Shown piece after piece: positions 35,660 to 44,003 of a DNA stretch of 64,000 bases; position 1 is the first letter of the stretch; every line of letters begins with the position of its first letter. The notes under the pieces were generated by a model that made no database searches, was not told where the DNA came from, and saw nothing but the letters and a program-made list of their open reading frames with translations. Source of the stretch: Candidatus Zemynaea palustris (GTDB lineage Bacteria; Vulcanimicrobiota; Vulcanimicrobiia; Vulcanimicrobiales; Vulcanimicrobiaceae); the NCBI GenBank assembly GCA_003134695.1, contig PLCB01000026.1, positions 70,043 through 134,042 of the forward strand. Direction: 5' to 3'. Made by a program: the position numbers and the translations under genes.

Positions 35660-36408
35660 GGTTGTCGCGCGCGCGCCCGTGCGGCCTCGACGATCGCGAG
35701 GAAACTCTTCGCACTGAGGCTCGCACTGCCGACGAGCCCGCCGTCGATCTGCGGTTGCGCCATCAAGGCGGCGGCATTGTCGGCTTTCATCGAACCGCCG
35801 TACAGGATGCGCGCGTCTTGCAAACCCTCGACGGCGGCGCGGATCTCGGCGATCACCCCGTTGGCGCTCTCCGGCTCGTCGTTCCGACCGGTGCCGATGG
35901 CCCAGATCGGTTCGTAGGCGACGACGCACTTGGCGACGTCCGCGGCGGCGAGGCCGGCGAAGGCCGCGCGGACCTGCAGCGTGACCTTGCCGATCGTTTC
36001 GTTGCGCTCGTGCTCGGTTGCCGTCTCGCCGACGGCGACGATCGGCGTGATGCCGTGTTTGAGCGCAGCGCGCACTTTCCAGGCGACGTCGTCGTCGCTT
36101 TCGTTCCAGTACGCGCGCCGCTCCGAGTGGCCGAGGATGACGTATTGGACCCCGAGTTCGCGCAACATGACGGGACTGATCTCGCCCGTGAACGGGCCGT
36201 GGTCGGCCTGGTGCATCGTCTGAGCGCCGAGTTCGATCGGGGAGCCGTGGAGTTCTTCGTGCGCCGCGGACAGTGAGGTGAACGGCGGCGCGACGACGAC
36301 CTGGACGCCCGCCGGCAACGTCGCGGCGCGCAATTCGCGCAGGAGCGCGCGCGTCTCGGCGACGGTTTTGTGCATCTTCCAGTTGCCGGCGATGAGCGGG
36401 TGGCGCAT
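35656..36408 (-). CDS. tpiA: Triosephosphate isomerase
   Basis: Interconverts DHAP and glyceraldehyde-3-phosphate. 250 residues. Catalytic residues are visible: Lys in GNWKMHK, His in LGHSERR, Glu in VVAYEPIWAIGTG, and phosphate-loop motif ILYGGSMK. ATG 36408 overlaps the pgk stop (TGATG). Sits between pgk and gpmI in the lower-glycolysis operon. Confidence 0.97.
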   Translation of the reverse strand: MRHPLIAGNWKMHKTVAETRALLRELRAATLPAGVQVVVAPPFTSLSAAHEELHGSPIELGAQTMHQADHGPFTGEISPVMLRELGVQYVILGHSERRAYWNESDDDVAWKVRAALKHGITPIVAVGETATEHERNETIGKVTLQVRAAFAGLAAADVAKCVVAYEPIWAIGTGRNDEPESANGVIAEIRAAVEGLQDARILYGGSMKADNAAALMAQPQIDGGLVGSASLSAKSFLAIVEAARARARQP

Positions 36409-37610
36409 CAAGCGCGCACGCTTTGGGCGGACGACACGAGCGCGGCGATCCCCGGAAGCGTCCTCCCTTCGAGGAATTCGAGCGTCGCGCCGCCGCCGGT
36501 CGAGATGTGGGTCATCGCGTCGGCGAAGCCGAACTCGTGCGCCGCCGCCGCCGCGTCGCCGCCGCCGACGACGCTGGTCGCGCCGTTCTTGGTCGCTTCG
36601 GCGATCGCGAACCCGACGACGCGCGTCCCGTTTTGATAGGCGGGTTTTTCGTACACGCCCATCGGCCCGTTGAAGACGATCGTCTTTGCGCCGCGCAGGA
36701 CGTCGGCGTAAGCGGCCGCGGTCTCCGGCCCGATGTCGAGGATCATGCGCCCGCCGATCTTATCCAGCGTGACGGTCTCGGCCGCATCGTCGGCATCGAA
36801 CGACGTCGAGACGACGGCGTCCGTCGGAAGATGCAGCGGGACGTTCTTGGCTTTCGCGCGCGCCAGGATGTCGCGCGCGGGTGCCAGGTCGTCATCGCGC
36901 AGCGACGTCCCGACGTCGATACCGCCGGCCGCGAGGAACGTGTTCGCCATTCCGCCGCCGATGCAGAACGCGGCGACGCGCTCCAAGAGATTGACGAAAA
37001 CGCCGACCTTGTCTTTGACCTTTGCGCCGCCTATGGCGCAGACGAACGGCTGCACCGGATCGCGCGTCAACTTCGCGAGCGCCGACAACTCGGCTTCCAT
37101 CAAGAAACCGGCGACCGCCGGTAGGTCGTGTGCGATCCCTTCGGTCGAGGCGTGCGCGCGGTGCGCCGTCCCGAACGCGTCGTTGACGTAGAAATCGCCG
37201 AGCGACGCCAGGCTGCGCGCGAAGCCCGGATCGTTTTCTTCCTCTTCGGGATGGAAGCGGACGTTCTCCAGCACGAGCGTCTGGCCGTCGCGGAGTTGCG
37301 CGACCGCGGCCTCGGCGACCGGACCGATGCAGTCTGCCGCAAAGGCGACGTCGCCGCCGAGCCGGCGCCCGAGTTCTGCGGCCACCGGACGCAGCGAGAG
37401 GCGCGGGACGACTTTACCGTCGGGCCGGCCGAGATGCGAGAGGACGATCGTGCGTGCGCTGTGCCCGCGCAGCCAGCGCAGCGTTTCGAGTGCGGCGACG
37501 ATTCGCGTGTCGTCGGCGATGGCGTCGTCTTTCAACGGAACGTTGAGGTCTTCGCGCACGACCACGCGCTTGCCGCGAACCTCGACGTCGCGCAGCGTGC
37601 GGAAGCTCAT
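36408..37610 (-). CDS. pgk: Phosphoglycerate kinase
   Basis: Transfers the acyl phosphate of 1,3-bisphosphoglycerate to ADP. 400 residues. VVREDLNVPL (substrate Asp/Asn), LSHLGRPDG, VNDAFGTAHRAHAS, CAIGGAKVKDKV and the nucleotide loop VVGGGDAAAAAHEFG are all present, with STGGGATLEFLEG at the C-terminus. It lies 9 nt downstream of gap and overlaps tpiA. Confidence 0.97.
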   Translation of the reverse strand: MSFRTLRDVEVRGKRVVVREDLNVPLKDDAIADDTRIVAALETLRWLRGHSARTIVLSHLGRPDGKVVPRLSLRPVAAELGRRLGGDVAFAADCIGPVAEAAVAQLRDGQTLVLENVRFHPEEEENDPGFARSLASLGDFYVNDAFGTAHRAHASTEGIAHDLPAVAGFLMEAELSALAKLTRDPVQPFVCAIGGAKVKDKVGVFVNLLERVAAFCIGGGMANTFLAAGGIDVGTSLRDDDLAPARDILARAKAKNVPLHLPTDAVVSTSFDADDAAETVTLDKIGGRMILDIGPETAAAYADVLRGAKTIVFNGPMGVYEKPAYQNGTRVVGFAIAEATKNGATSVVGGGDAAAAAHEFGFADAMTHISTGGGATLEFLEGRTLPGIAALVSSAQSVRA

Positions 37611-37619
37611 AGCGCTGTA

Positions 37620-38633
37620 TTAGACCTTCGCAGGCAGTTTCGAGAGCACCATGTGCGTCACATCGGCGAGGCGGCACGAATAACCCCACTCGTTGTCGTA
37701 CCAGGCGGCGATCTGAACCAGATCGCCGATGGCGTTGGTCAATTTCGAGTCGATGATCGAGCTGTAGGGCGAACGCTTGAAGTCGCTCGAGACGAGTTCG
37801 ACGTCGCAGTACTGTACGAGGTCCTTCAGTTCGCCGCCGGCCGCGCGGCGCATGATCTCGTTGACTTCGTCTTTCGTGGTCGCGCGCTTGACCTGCGCGA
37901 CGAGATAGATCATCGAGACGGTCGGCGTCGGGACGCGCAGGGCAAATCCGTCGAAGGTGCCTTTGATCTCGGGGATCGTCAGATAGAGTGCTTTGGCCGC
38001 ACCTGTCGACGTCGGGATGATGTTCGTCGCCGCGTTGCGCGCGCGGCGCAGATCCTTGTGCGGCGCGTCGAGGATGTTCTGGTCGTTCGTGTACGAGTGG
38101 ATCGTGGTCATGAAGCCCTTGACCCAGCCGATCTGATCGACGATGGGCTTCACGGCGGTCGCGAGGCAGTTCGTCGTGCACGACGCGTTCGAGATGATGT
38201 GGTGCTTCTCGGGATCGTAGCTCCGATGGTTCACACCGAGGACCAGCGTGATGTCTTCCCCGGAGGCCGGCGCGGAGATGATGACTTTCTTCGCGCCTCC
38301 GCCCTCGATGTGGGCTCGGGCCTTCCCGGCGTCGGTGAAAAGACCGGTCGACTCGATCACGACGTCGACGCCGAGCGACTTCCACGACAGTTTGCCGGGG
38401 TCGCGCTCGGCCAGCACCTTGATCGTGCGGCCGGCGAGCGAAATCGTGTCAGCCGTATGCTCGACGCTGCCCTCGAACGTCCCGTAATTCGAGTCGTACT
38501 TGAAGAGGTGGGCGCATTCGGCGGCGGTCGTCAGGTCATTGACCGCCGCAACTTCGATATCGGGATGGTGCTCGAGGAGCGCTTTGAGAAAGTTACGGCC
38601 GATCCGGCCGAAGCCGTTTATTCCGATGCGCAT
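37620..38633 (-). CDS. gap: Glyceraldehyde-3-phosphate dehydrogenase
   Basis: Oxidative phosphorylation of glyceraldehyde-3-phosphate. 337 residues. NAD site INGFGRIGRN and AVNDL (Asp typical of NAD preference), the nucleophilic Cys in SNASCTTNCLA (about residue 153), the general-base His in TTIHSYTNDQ, and WYDNEWGYSCR near the C-terminus. First gene of a five-gene operon. The 152 bp upstream should hold the promoter; no obvious regulator site was recognised. Confidence 0.97.
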   Translation of the reverse strand: MRIGINGFGRIGRNFLKALLEHHPDIEVAAVNDLTTAAECAHLFKYDSNYGTFEGSVEHTADTISLAGRTIKVLAERDPGKLSWKSLGVDVVIESTGLFTDAGKARAHIEGGGAKKVIISAPASGEDITLVLGVNHRSYDPEKHHIISNASCTTNCLATAVKPIVDQIGWVKGFMTTIHSYTNDQNILDAPHKDLRRARNAATNIIPTSTGAAKALYLTIPEIKGTFDGFALRVPTPTVSMIYLVAQVKRATTKDEVNEIMRRAAGGELKDLVQYCDVELVSSDFKRSPYSSIIDSKLTNAIGDLVQIAAWYDNEWGYSCRLADVTHMVLSKLPAKV

Positions 38634-38785
38634 GACGTCGTTTTAGGCGCTCCGCGTTCCGTAGCCCTTTTTCAACGTAGGGGCCCCCACCAAGCCAGCA
38701 GTACGGTGATCTCAATCTACCCTAGGAATGGAATATTAACAAGGAAGAACTCGGAGCCGTGCATTGGAGCAGTGGAGGAAGTTTG

Positions 38786-39508
38786 ATGACTCGAATCCCC
38801 CGGAGTACACCTCAGCCCAAACCTCATCGCGAGCAGCATTTTACCGCATCGGAAACCGTACGCGACATCGTGATTGGTATGTCGGACGGCCTGACGGTGC
38901 CATTTGCGCTTGCAGCCGGCATTTCTGGCGCAATTGCCACCTCGCACATCGTCGTTACCGCAGGTTTTGCGGAGCTCGCTGCAGGCGGAATTTCAATGGG
39001 ACTCGGCGGTTATCTCGCCGCGCGGACCGATGCGGAGCACTATCAAAGCGAGCGGCGGCGCGAAGAAGAAGAAGTCGAAGAAATACCGGCGGCAGAAAAT
39101 CTCGAAGTCTACAACATCTTTAGGGGATATGGACTCGCCGACGACGATGCGCAGAAGGTAACGTCCGCGATCAGCGCCGACCGGAAACGCTGGGTCGCCT
39201 TCATGATGCGCTTTGAGTTGGGTCTTGAAGAACCCGATCAGGCACGCGCACCAGTGAGTGCGTTGACCATCGGCGGATCGTATGTGATCGGCGGATTGGT
39301 GCCGCTGTTCCCGTACCTGTTCATTAGCGATTCCGCGCGCGCCCTGTACCTATCGGCAATAGTTACAGCGCTTGCGCTTTTCGTGTTCGGCGCGGTAAAA
39401 GGCAGGTTAACCGGCGCTTCTTGGATTCGCGCCGCAATTCAAACAGTAGCAATTGGCGGCGTGGCCGCCGCGTTTGCATTCATCATCGCCAGGTGGGTCA
39501 CCGGTTGA
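38786..39508 (+). CDS. VIT1/CCC1-type iron/manganese transporter
   Basis: Membrane protein exporting Fe(II) or Mn(II). 240 residues from ATG 38786, with GGAGG 7 nt upstream. TM1 contains the family motif IVIGMSDGLTVPFALAAG, and TM2 VVTAGFAELAAGGISMGLGGYLAARTD. A cytoplasmic acidic/Glu-rich metal-binding helix pair follows (YQSERRREEEEVEEIP), then three C-terminal TM helices. Layout is complete five-TM VIT. Base composition appears less GC-rich than neighbours. No iron-responsive site was recognised. Confidence 0.9.
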   Translation: MTRIPRSTPQPKPHREQHFTASETVRDIVIGMSDGLTVPFALAAGISGAIATSHIVVTAGFAELAAGGISMGLGGYLAARTDAEHYQSERRREEEEVEEIPAAENLEVYNIFRGYGLADDDAQKVTSAISADRKRWVAFMMRFELGLEEPDQARAPVSALTIGGSYVIGGLVPLFPYLFISDSARALYLSAIVTALALFVFGAVKGRLTGASWIRAAIQTVAIGGVAAAFAFIIARWVTG

Positions 39509-39594
39509 AGGATTTCCGGCTTCGACGACCGATTCAAGCATGGTCCGGACGCGTTCGCGCTTGGACGGCGCTTTGCGCGAAAGAGAGGCTTGAG

Positions 39595-40800
39595 TTGTTG
39601 CATTCGAGTCGTCGCGATTTTCTGGCCGCAACCGCTGCGGCCGCAGCCGGCTTCACGCCGCTGGCCGCCGATGCGGCGAAGATCGTCAAGGGCGTCTTTG
39701 CCAACGGTGACCGGCCGCTGGTCGCGTTTCCGCAGAAACGTCCCTTAATGGTGCTGACACCGCGGCCCCCGCAACTCGAGACGCCGTTCGAAATCTTCGA
39801 CGACGGCGTGCTCACGCCGAACGACGCGTTCTTCGTGCGCTGGCATCTGGCCGGCATCCCGACCACGGTCGACGCCGCGAAGCATCGCATCAAGGTCGGC
39901 GGGCTCGTCGATCATCCGCTCTCTCTCTCTCTGGCGGACTTGAAGAAATACGAAGCGGTCGAAGTCCTCGCGGTCAACCAATGCTCGGGCAACAGCCGCG
40001 GGTTCTTCACGCCGCGTGTCCCCGGTGGCGAGTGGCAGAATGGCGCGATGGGCAACGCCCGCTGGAAGGGCGCTCGCCTTCAAGACATTCTGGCCAAAGC
40101 CGGCGTCGGCGCCGGCGCGAAGCAGGTCCAATTCCACGGGCTCGAGGGCCCGGTTTTTCCCGAGACACCGGCTTTCAGGAAGTCGCTCGACGTCGGGATG
40201 GCGACGAGCAATCCCGACATCATCGTCGCGTACGAGATGAACGGCGCGCCGATGCCGCTGCTCAACGGCTACCCGGTGAGGCTGATCGTCCCCGGCTGGT
40301 TTGCCACCTATTGGGTGAAGATGCTGAGCGAGATCACCGTCCTCGACCACGTCGACGACAACTTCTGGATGAAGACGGCCTATCGCATCCCGGCGACGCC
40401 GAACGCGAGCGTTGCGCCGACCGACAAAGGCTACGCGACGGTTCCGATCAACAAGATGGTCGTCCGTTCGTTCATCACCAATCTCAAGGACGGCGCAACG
40501 CTCAAAGCCGGTAACCACATCGTTCGCGGGATCGCCTTCGACGGCGGCAGCGGGATTCACGCCGTCCAACTTTCAACCGACGGCGGAACGACCTGGACGA
40601 GCACGCCGCTCGAGGCCGACTACGGGCCGTATTCGTTCCGGCGCTGGCACGCCTACATCGCTCTGCAAAGTGGAACGCAGCTGACGCTCGCGTGTCGGGC
40701 GCAGGCCAACGACGGGTCGATGCAAGTCGTGACGCCGATCTGGAATCCGAGTGGCTATCAGCGCAGCTCGATCGAGACCTACAAAGTGAGTGTGGCATGA
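39595..40800 (+). CDS. Molybdopterin sulfite dehydrogenase subunit (SorA/sulfite oxidase family)
   Basis: About 401 residues. The Tat signal SSRRDFLAATAAAAAG shows export of a folded Mo enzyme to the periplasm. The Moco domain has the Mo-ligating Cys in NQCSGNSRG (about residue 135); the C-terminal Mo-co dimerisation domain (about 285-401) has GIAFDGGSGIHAVQLSTDGG. Start is TTG (39595 or 39598) after AGAGAGG. The 3' end overlaps a c-type cytochrome gene (ATGA), as in SorAB sulfite dehydrogenases. Substrate sulfite is inferred from family; related enzymes act on other S or N oxides. Confidence 0.88.
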   Translation: MLHSSRRDFLAATAAAAAGFTPLAADAAKIVKGVFANGDRPLVAFPQKRPLMVLTPRPPQLETPFEIFDDGVLTPNDAFFVRWHLAGIPTTVDAAKHRIKVGGLVDHPLSLSLADLKKYEAVEVLAVNQCSGNSRGFFTPRVPGGEWQNGAMGNARWKGARLQDILAKAGVGAGAKQVQFHGLEGPVFPETPAFRKSLDVGMATSNPDIIVAYEMNGAPMPLLNGYPVRLIVPGWFATYWVKMLSEITVLDHVDDNFWMKTAYRIPATPNASVAPTDKGYATVPINKMVVRSFITNLKDGATLKAGNHIVRGIAFDGGSGIHAVQLSTDGGTTWTSTPLEADYGPYSFRRWHAYIALQSGTQLTLACRAQANDGSMQVVTPIWNPSGYQRSSIETYKVSVA

Positions 40801-41150
40801 CGATCTCGAAAACCGTCGCCGCCCTGACCGCCGTCGCCGCACTGACCGCGCTGGCTGCGTTCGCCGCGACGCCGAGCAAGAAGATGCCGGCGAATTCGAG
40901 CGGCGTGGTCTCGATTTCGTTGCCGGGTGATCTGGGCTTCGCGTTCAAACCCGGGCCGGGGTCGAATCTGGCGAACTCGCTGTGTCTGAGTTGCCATTCC
41001 GAAGCGTACGTCGCGACGCAGCCGCCGTTCAACAAGGCCGCGTGGACGGCAGAGATCGTGAAGATGCGCAACGTGTACGGCGCGAAGATCTCCGACGACC
41101 AGGTCGCGCCGCTCGCGGATTACCTCACGTCAAACTACGGCACGCCTTAG
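40797..41150 (+). CDS. Monohaem c-type cytochrome, SorB-like
   Basis: 117 residues. Signal peptide (TVAALTAVAALTALAAFAATP), one haem motif CLSCH (about residues 63-67) and a likely axial Met in IVKMRNVYG. Its ATG overlaps the Mo-subunit stop, so it is the electron acceptor of the sulfite dehydrogenase, passing electrons to the respiratory chain. Convergent with whiA: the two stop codons overlap. Confidence 0.85.
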   Translation: MTISKTVAALTAVAALTALAAFAATPSKKMPANSSGVVSISLPGDLGFAFKPGPGSNLANSLCLSCHSEAYVATQPPFNKAAWTAEIVKMRNVYGAKISDDQVAPLADYLTSNYGTP

Positions 41151-42007
41151 CTCGCTTCGAGTTCCCGCGCGATGCGCAACAGGGCTGCGAGGCGGCCGCC
41201 CACCGTCGATTTCCCGGCCGGCGGCTTGCAACGGCGGCCGAGTTCGGTCAGCGTTTCGGTCGGGTGCGCGAGGCGCAGTTCGGCGATTTCTCGCAGCGGC
41301 GGCGAGAGTTTGCGCAAACCGTAGGCGTCGGCGACCAGCGCGATCGATTCGCGCTGCTTCGCCGCGGCGCTCGTCGAGCGGTCGACGTTTGCGGCGTCGG
41401 TGTTGACGAGGCGCCGAATCCGGTTCTTGGTTTCCTTGAGCGCGCGCACGTCTTCGAGCCGGAGCACGGCTGCGAAGGCGCCGACCGACGTCAAGAACTG
41501 CGTGATCTCATCGATGTCCTTGAAGTAGACGACGAGCCGTCGCTTCCGGCGCGCCATTTTTGGTTTGCGGCCTTCAGCCCGTAACAGCTGCACGAGTCGT
41601 TCGGCGGCGGCGTCGTCGGGCGGAACGAACTCGAGATGATACCCGTGCGTCGGTGCTGCGAGCGAGCCACAGGTAAGAAACGCGGCGCGCAGTTCCATCC
41701 GCCGGTCGCAGCGCGCCGCCGGCTTCGGCGAGCGTGGACGCGCGATCCGGATCTCGAAGGTCGCGCGTTTTTGCAACCGCTTCTCGGCGGTCCTGTGAAT
41801 CGGGCGCTCCTTTCGGTCGTCGAGCAGCGACCAGGCGAGTCGCGCGACGGAAGGCCGCTGCGTTCGAAAACGTTCCTCGGCGCCCGCGACGCCGCTCGCG
41901 CCGCCGTAGTAGTACAGACCGTCGCGCAAGGCGCTGCGGCAATGCGGCTGAGCGGGAATTTCGCGCGCCAGCGCGTCCTTCGTGTCGGCCGAGAAGGTGG
42001 ACGTCAT
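41147..42007 (-). CDS. whiA: WhiA-type DNA-binding regulator
   Basis: 286 residues. N-terminal WhiA domain (TKDALAREIPAQP..., CRSALRDGLYYYGG), a LAGLIDADG-like core (MELRAAFLTCGSLAAPTHGYHLEFV) and a C-terminal helix-turn-helix (LAHPTETLTELGRRCKPPAGKSTVGGRL). WhiA controls sporulation septation genes in Streptomyces and affects division and chromosome segregation in Bacillus. Here it is not with yvcK/rapZ but at the end of a series with rqcP, overlapping it by ATGA. Fits the SepF/DivIVA-type division set. Confidence 0.9.
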   Translation of the reverse strand: MTSTFSADTKDALAREIPAQPHCRSALRDGLYYYGGASGVAGAEERFRTQRPSVARLAWSLLDDRKERPIHRTAEKRLQKRATFEIRIARPRSPKPAARCDRRMELRAAFLTCGSLAAPTHGYHLEFVPPDDAAAERLVQLLRAEGRKPKMARRKRRLVVYFKDIDEITQFLTSVGAFAAVLRLEDVRALKETKNRIRRLVNTDAANVDRSTSAAAKQRESIALVADAYGLRKLSPPLREIAELRLAHPTETLTELGRRCKPPAGKSTVGGRLAALLRIARELEAS

Positions 42008-42291
42008 CGCGCGCCGTCGAGCCAGTCGGCCGGTTCGTCGCGCCGCTCGTCGAGGACCTCGTAGAGCGTCGCCTTACGAACCGCGGGCGTCACGCGTTCG
42101 GGAACCTCGAGGACGCGGACGGTCAAGAACTTCGATGCGTAATGCAGCACCAGCACGTCGCCGGCCTTGACGTCGTAGCCGGGCTTGAGCGCGCGCCCGT
42201 CGCGCGTGATCCGGCCTGCGACCAGCGCTTCATGCGCCTCGGAACGCCGCTTCGCCAACCGCGAAACCTTGAGAAACTTATCGATCCGCAC
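42004..42291 (-). CDS. rqcP: S4-domain ribosome quality-control protein RqcP (YlmH/Hsp15-like)
   Basis: 95 residues from GTG 42291. The S4 RNA-binding motif RIDKFLKVSRLAKRRSEAHEALVAGRI is followed by a beta strand set (VKAGDVLVLHYASKFLTVRVLEVP). RqcP/YabO binds stalled 50S subunits with RqcH; Hsp15 is the proteobacterial counterpart. The upstream open frame runs through the hairpin repeat, which lies directly against the GTG and leaves no Shine-Dalgarno sequence. mazG and yabN genes are neighbours of yabO in Bacillus too. Confidence 0.85.
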   Translation of the reverse strand: MRIDKFLKVSRLAKRRSEAHEALVAGRITRDGRALKPGYDVKAGDVLVLHYASKFLTVRVLEVPERVTPAVRKATLYEVLDERRDEPADWLDGAR

Positions 42292-42293
42292 GT

Positions 42294-42402
42294 GGGGGGG
42301 CCCCACGCGCTTTGCGTGTGGGGGCGCGGAGGCGCGAAGCGCCGGAGTGCAATTCAACCATTGGGGTCCCCGCGTTGCGAAGCAACGTGGGGAATCACAC
42401 AC
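42294..42402. repeat. Hairpin repeat element, copy at 42.3 kb
   Basis: Three consecutive hairpins: CCCCACGCGC-TTT-GCGTGTGGGG (42301-42323), GGCGC-GAA-GCGCC (42331-42343), and CCCCGCGTTGC-GAA-GCAACGTGGGG (42368-42392). The first hairpin and the GGAGTGCAATT box (42344-42354) are shared in order and orientation with the tandem array at 59.6 kb. The third hairpin lies within the last codons of the Kal-like gene, so the element supplies that protein's C-terminus and stop. It fills the gap to rqcP. Confidence 0.75.
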
Positions 42403-42770
42403 GTTCCGCGCGCGCGGCAGACGACGACCGGCGGATCCAGCACCTCGGCCGCGCTCGGCGAGCGCTCGGGCCGTGTCGCGATGACCTTGCGTGCCTCGAA
42501 CTCGATCGCGCGCGAACGATCGCCGAACCGCACGATGCGGCCTTCGGCCTCGATGAAGTCGCCGGCATGCACCGGAGCGAGAAACTCGACCGACTCGTAG
42601 CCTGCAAACAGCCCCTCGTCGCCGTCGCTGCGAATCAGCAACTCGGTCGCAACATCGCCGAACAGGCCCAGTACGCGTGCCCCATCCACGAGGTTGCCGC
42701 CATAGTGCGCATCGTGCGCGCTCATCCGCACGCGGATGAGCACCGGCGCCGACAGCCGTTCGGAGCTCAT
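42354..42770 (-). CDS. Hotdog-fold CoA lyase, 3-aminobutyryl-CoA ammonia-lyase-like
   Basis: 138 residues from ATG 42770, overlapping the mazG stop (ATGA). The sequence [34 protein letters not shown], then [29 protein letters not shown] resembles Kal, the 3-aminobutyryl-CoA ammonia-lyase of lysine fermentation, from memory. No other lysine-fermentation gene (kamA, kdd, kce) is in the window, so the real substrate may be another CoA ester. The last 13 residues are encoded by the hairpin repeat and are probably not native. Confidence 0.65.
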   Translation of the reverse strand: MSSERLSAPVLIRVRMSAHDAHYGGNLVDGARVLGLFGDVATELLIRSDGDEGLFAGYESVEFLAPVHAGDFIEAEGRIVRFGDRSRAIEFEARKVIATRPERSPSAAEVLDPPVVVCRARGTCVIPHVASQRGDPNG

Positions 42771-43951
42771 GCCGCCTCTGTTTTGGCGAGCTGCCACAAC
42801 TCTTCGAGTTCGTCGAGGCTCATCTCGCTGAGGTTGCGGCCGTCGCGCTCGGCGCGGCGTTCCATGAAGGCGAAGCGGCGGTGGAATTTCTCGTTGGCCG
42901 AGCGGAGCGCGCCTTCGGCGTCAAGCCCGATCGTGCGCGCAAAGTTGACCAGCGTGAACAGTACGTCGCCGACCTCTTCGCGGATCGCGCTCGGGTCGCT
43001 AACCGCCCAGGCACCTTCGAGTTCGGCGATTTCTTCGGCGAGTTTTTCGCGGATTCCCGAGATGTCGGGCCAATCGAAGCCGACGCGCGCCGCTTTCTCC
43101 TGCATCTTTTGCGCGCGTTGCAATGCGCCCAGACCCTTCGGAATTCCGTCGAGGCGCGACTCACGCTTCTTGCCCGCCGGCTCGAGCGCTTTGAGCTGAT
43201 CCCAATTCTGCCAGACCTCTCCGACATTGGCCACCACTTGGTCTCCGAAGACGTGGGGATGTCGCCGGATCATCTTGTTCGAGAGCGTGTCGACGACGTC
43301 GGCGATCGAAAACTTGCCGCGCTCCATCGCGAGCTGCGAATGGAACAGCACCTGCAGCAACAAGTCGCCGAGTTCTTCGCAGAGTTCGCCGTCGGCATGC
43401 TCTTCGATCGCCTCGGCGACCTCGAACGTCTCTTCGACCAAATACGGAACGAGCGACTCGTGCGTCTGCTCGCGATCCCAGGGGCACGAACGCCGGAGCC
43501 GCGCCATGATTTCGACCAGGTCGTCCCAACCGTGGTGATCCGACAGCGGCGGGAGCGGAATGAGCGGCATCGTGATCGACGCCGAAAGCGTCGCACGCGA
43601 CATACCGGGGACGAGCTCGCAGGTGAAGCCGCGGCGCTCGCACGCGCGCAGCAAGATCGGTAGCCCCGGAAAATCCGAGAGCGGGTTGCCGAGGACGGCG
43701 ATCGCAAGGTCGGCGTCATCGAGGGAGGCGACGAACGACTCGATCTCCTCGCTCGAGCCGCGCACGAACAGCGACGCATCCTTGAGCCGGTCGCGCGCGA
43801 TCACGATTCCTTCGCTTTCGAGGAAGAGCACCAGATCGGGCGGTGCGAGCAACGTGACGGCACGTCCGATGCGACGGAGCGCTTCGAGACTGCCGAGCGT
43901 CAGCAAATCCGGATCGCCCGGCCCGAGTCCGACGACGCGGATCACAGCCAT
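42767..43951 (-). CDS. mazG: Tetrapyrrole methylase-MazG fusion (YabN-like) pyrophosphohydrolase
   Basis: 394 residues from ATG 43951. Residues 1-145 are a SAM-dependent tetrapyrrole-methylase fold ([22 protein letters not shown] start), and 150-394 are two MazG domains. The first has [26 protein letters not shown] and [13 protein letters not shown] (EExxE and ELGDL/ExxD metal sites); the second has [11 protein letters not shown] and [15 protein letters not shown]. MazG hydrolyses NTPs to NMPs; the fusion is standard in Bacillus YabN. Expected role: house-cleaning of aberrant nucleotides. Confidence 0.92.
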   Translation of the reverse strand: MAVIRVVGLGPGDPDLLTLGSLEALRRIGRAVTLLAPPDLVLFLESEGIVIARDRLKDASLFVRGSSEEIESFVASLDDADLAIAVLGNPLSDFPGLPILLRACERRGFTCELVPGMSRATLSASITMPLIPLPPLSDHHGWDDLVEIMARLRRSCPWDREQTHESLVPYLVEETFEVAEAIEEHADGELCEELGDLLLQVLFHSQLAMERGKFSIADVVDTLSNKMIRRHPHVFGDQVVANVGEVWQNWDQLKALEPAGKKRESRLDGIPKGLGALQRAQKMQEKAARVGFDWPDISGIREKLAEEIAELEGAWAVSDPSAIREEVGDVLFTLVNFARTIGLDAEGALRSANEKFHRRFAFMERRAERDGRNLSEMSLDELEELWQLAKTEAA

Positions 43952-44003
43952 GCTCTCTGCCTTCACCGAGATGCGCCGTGACGCATCCCGGGTAACGTGC
44001 GCG

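Noticed and set aside
39421..39594. Upstream extension of the sulfite dehydrogenase frame into the VIT1 gene
   Set aside because: It overlaps a complete transporter gene and would bury the Tat signal SSRRDFLA internally.
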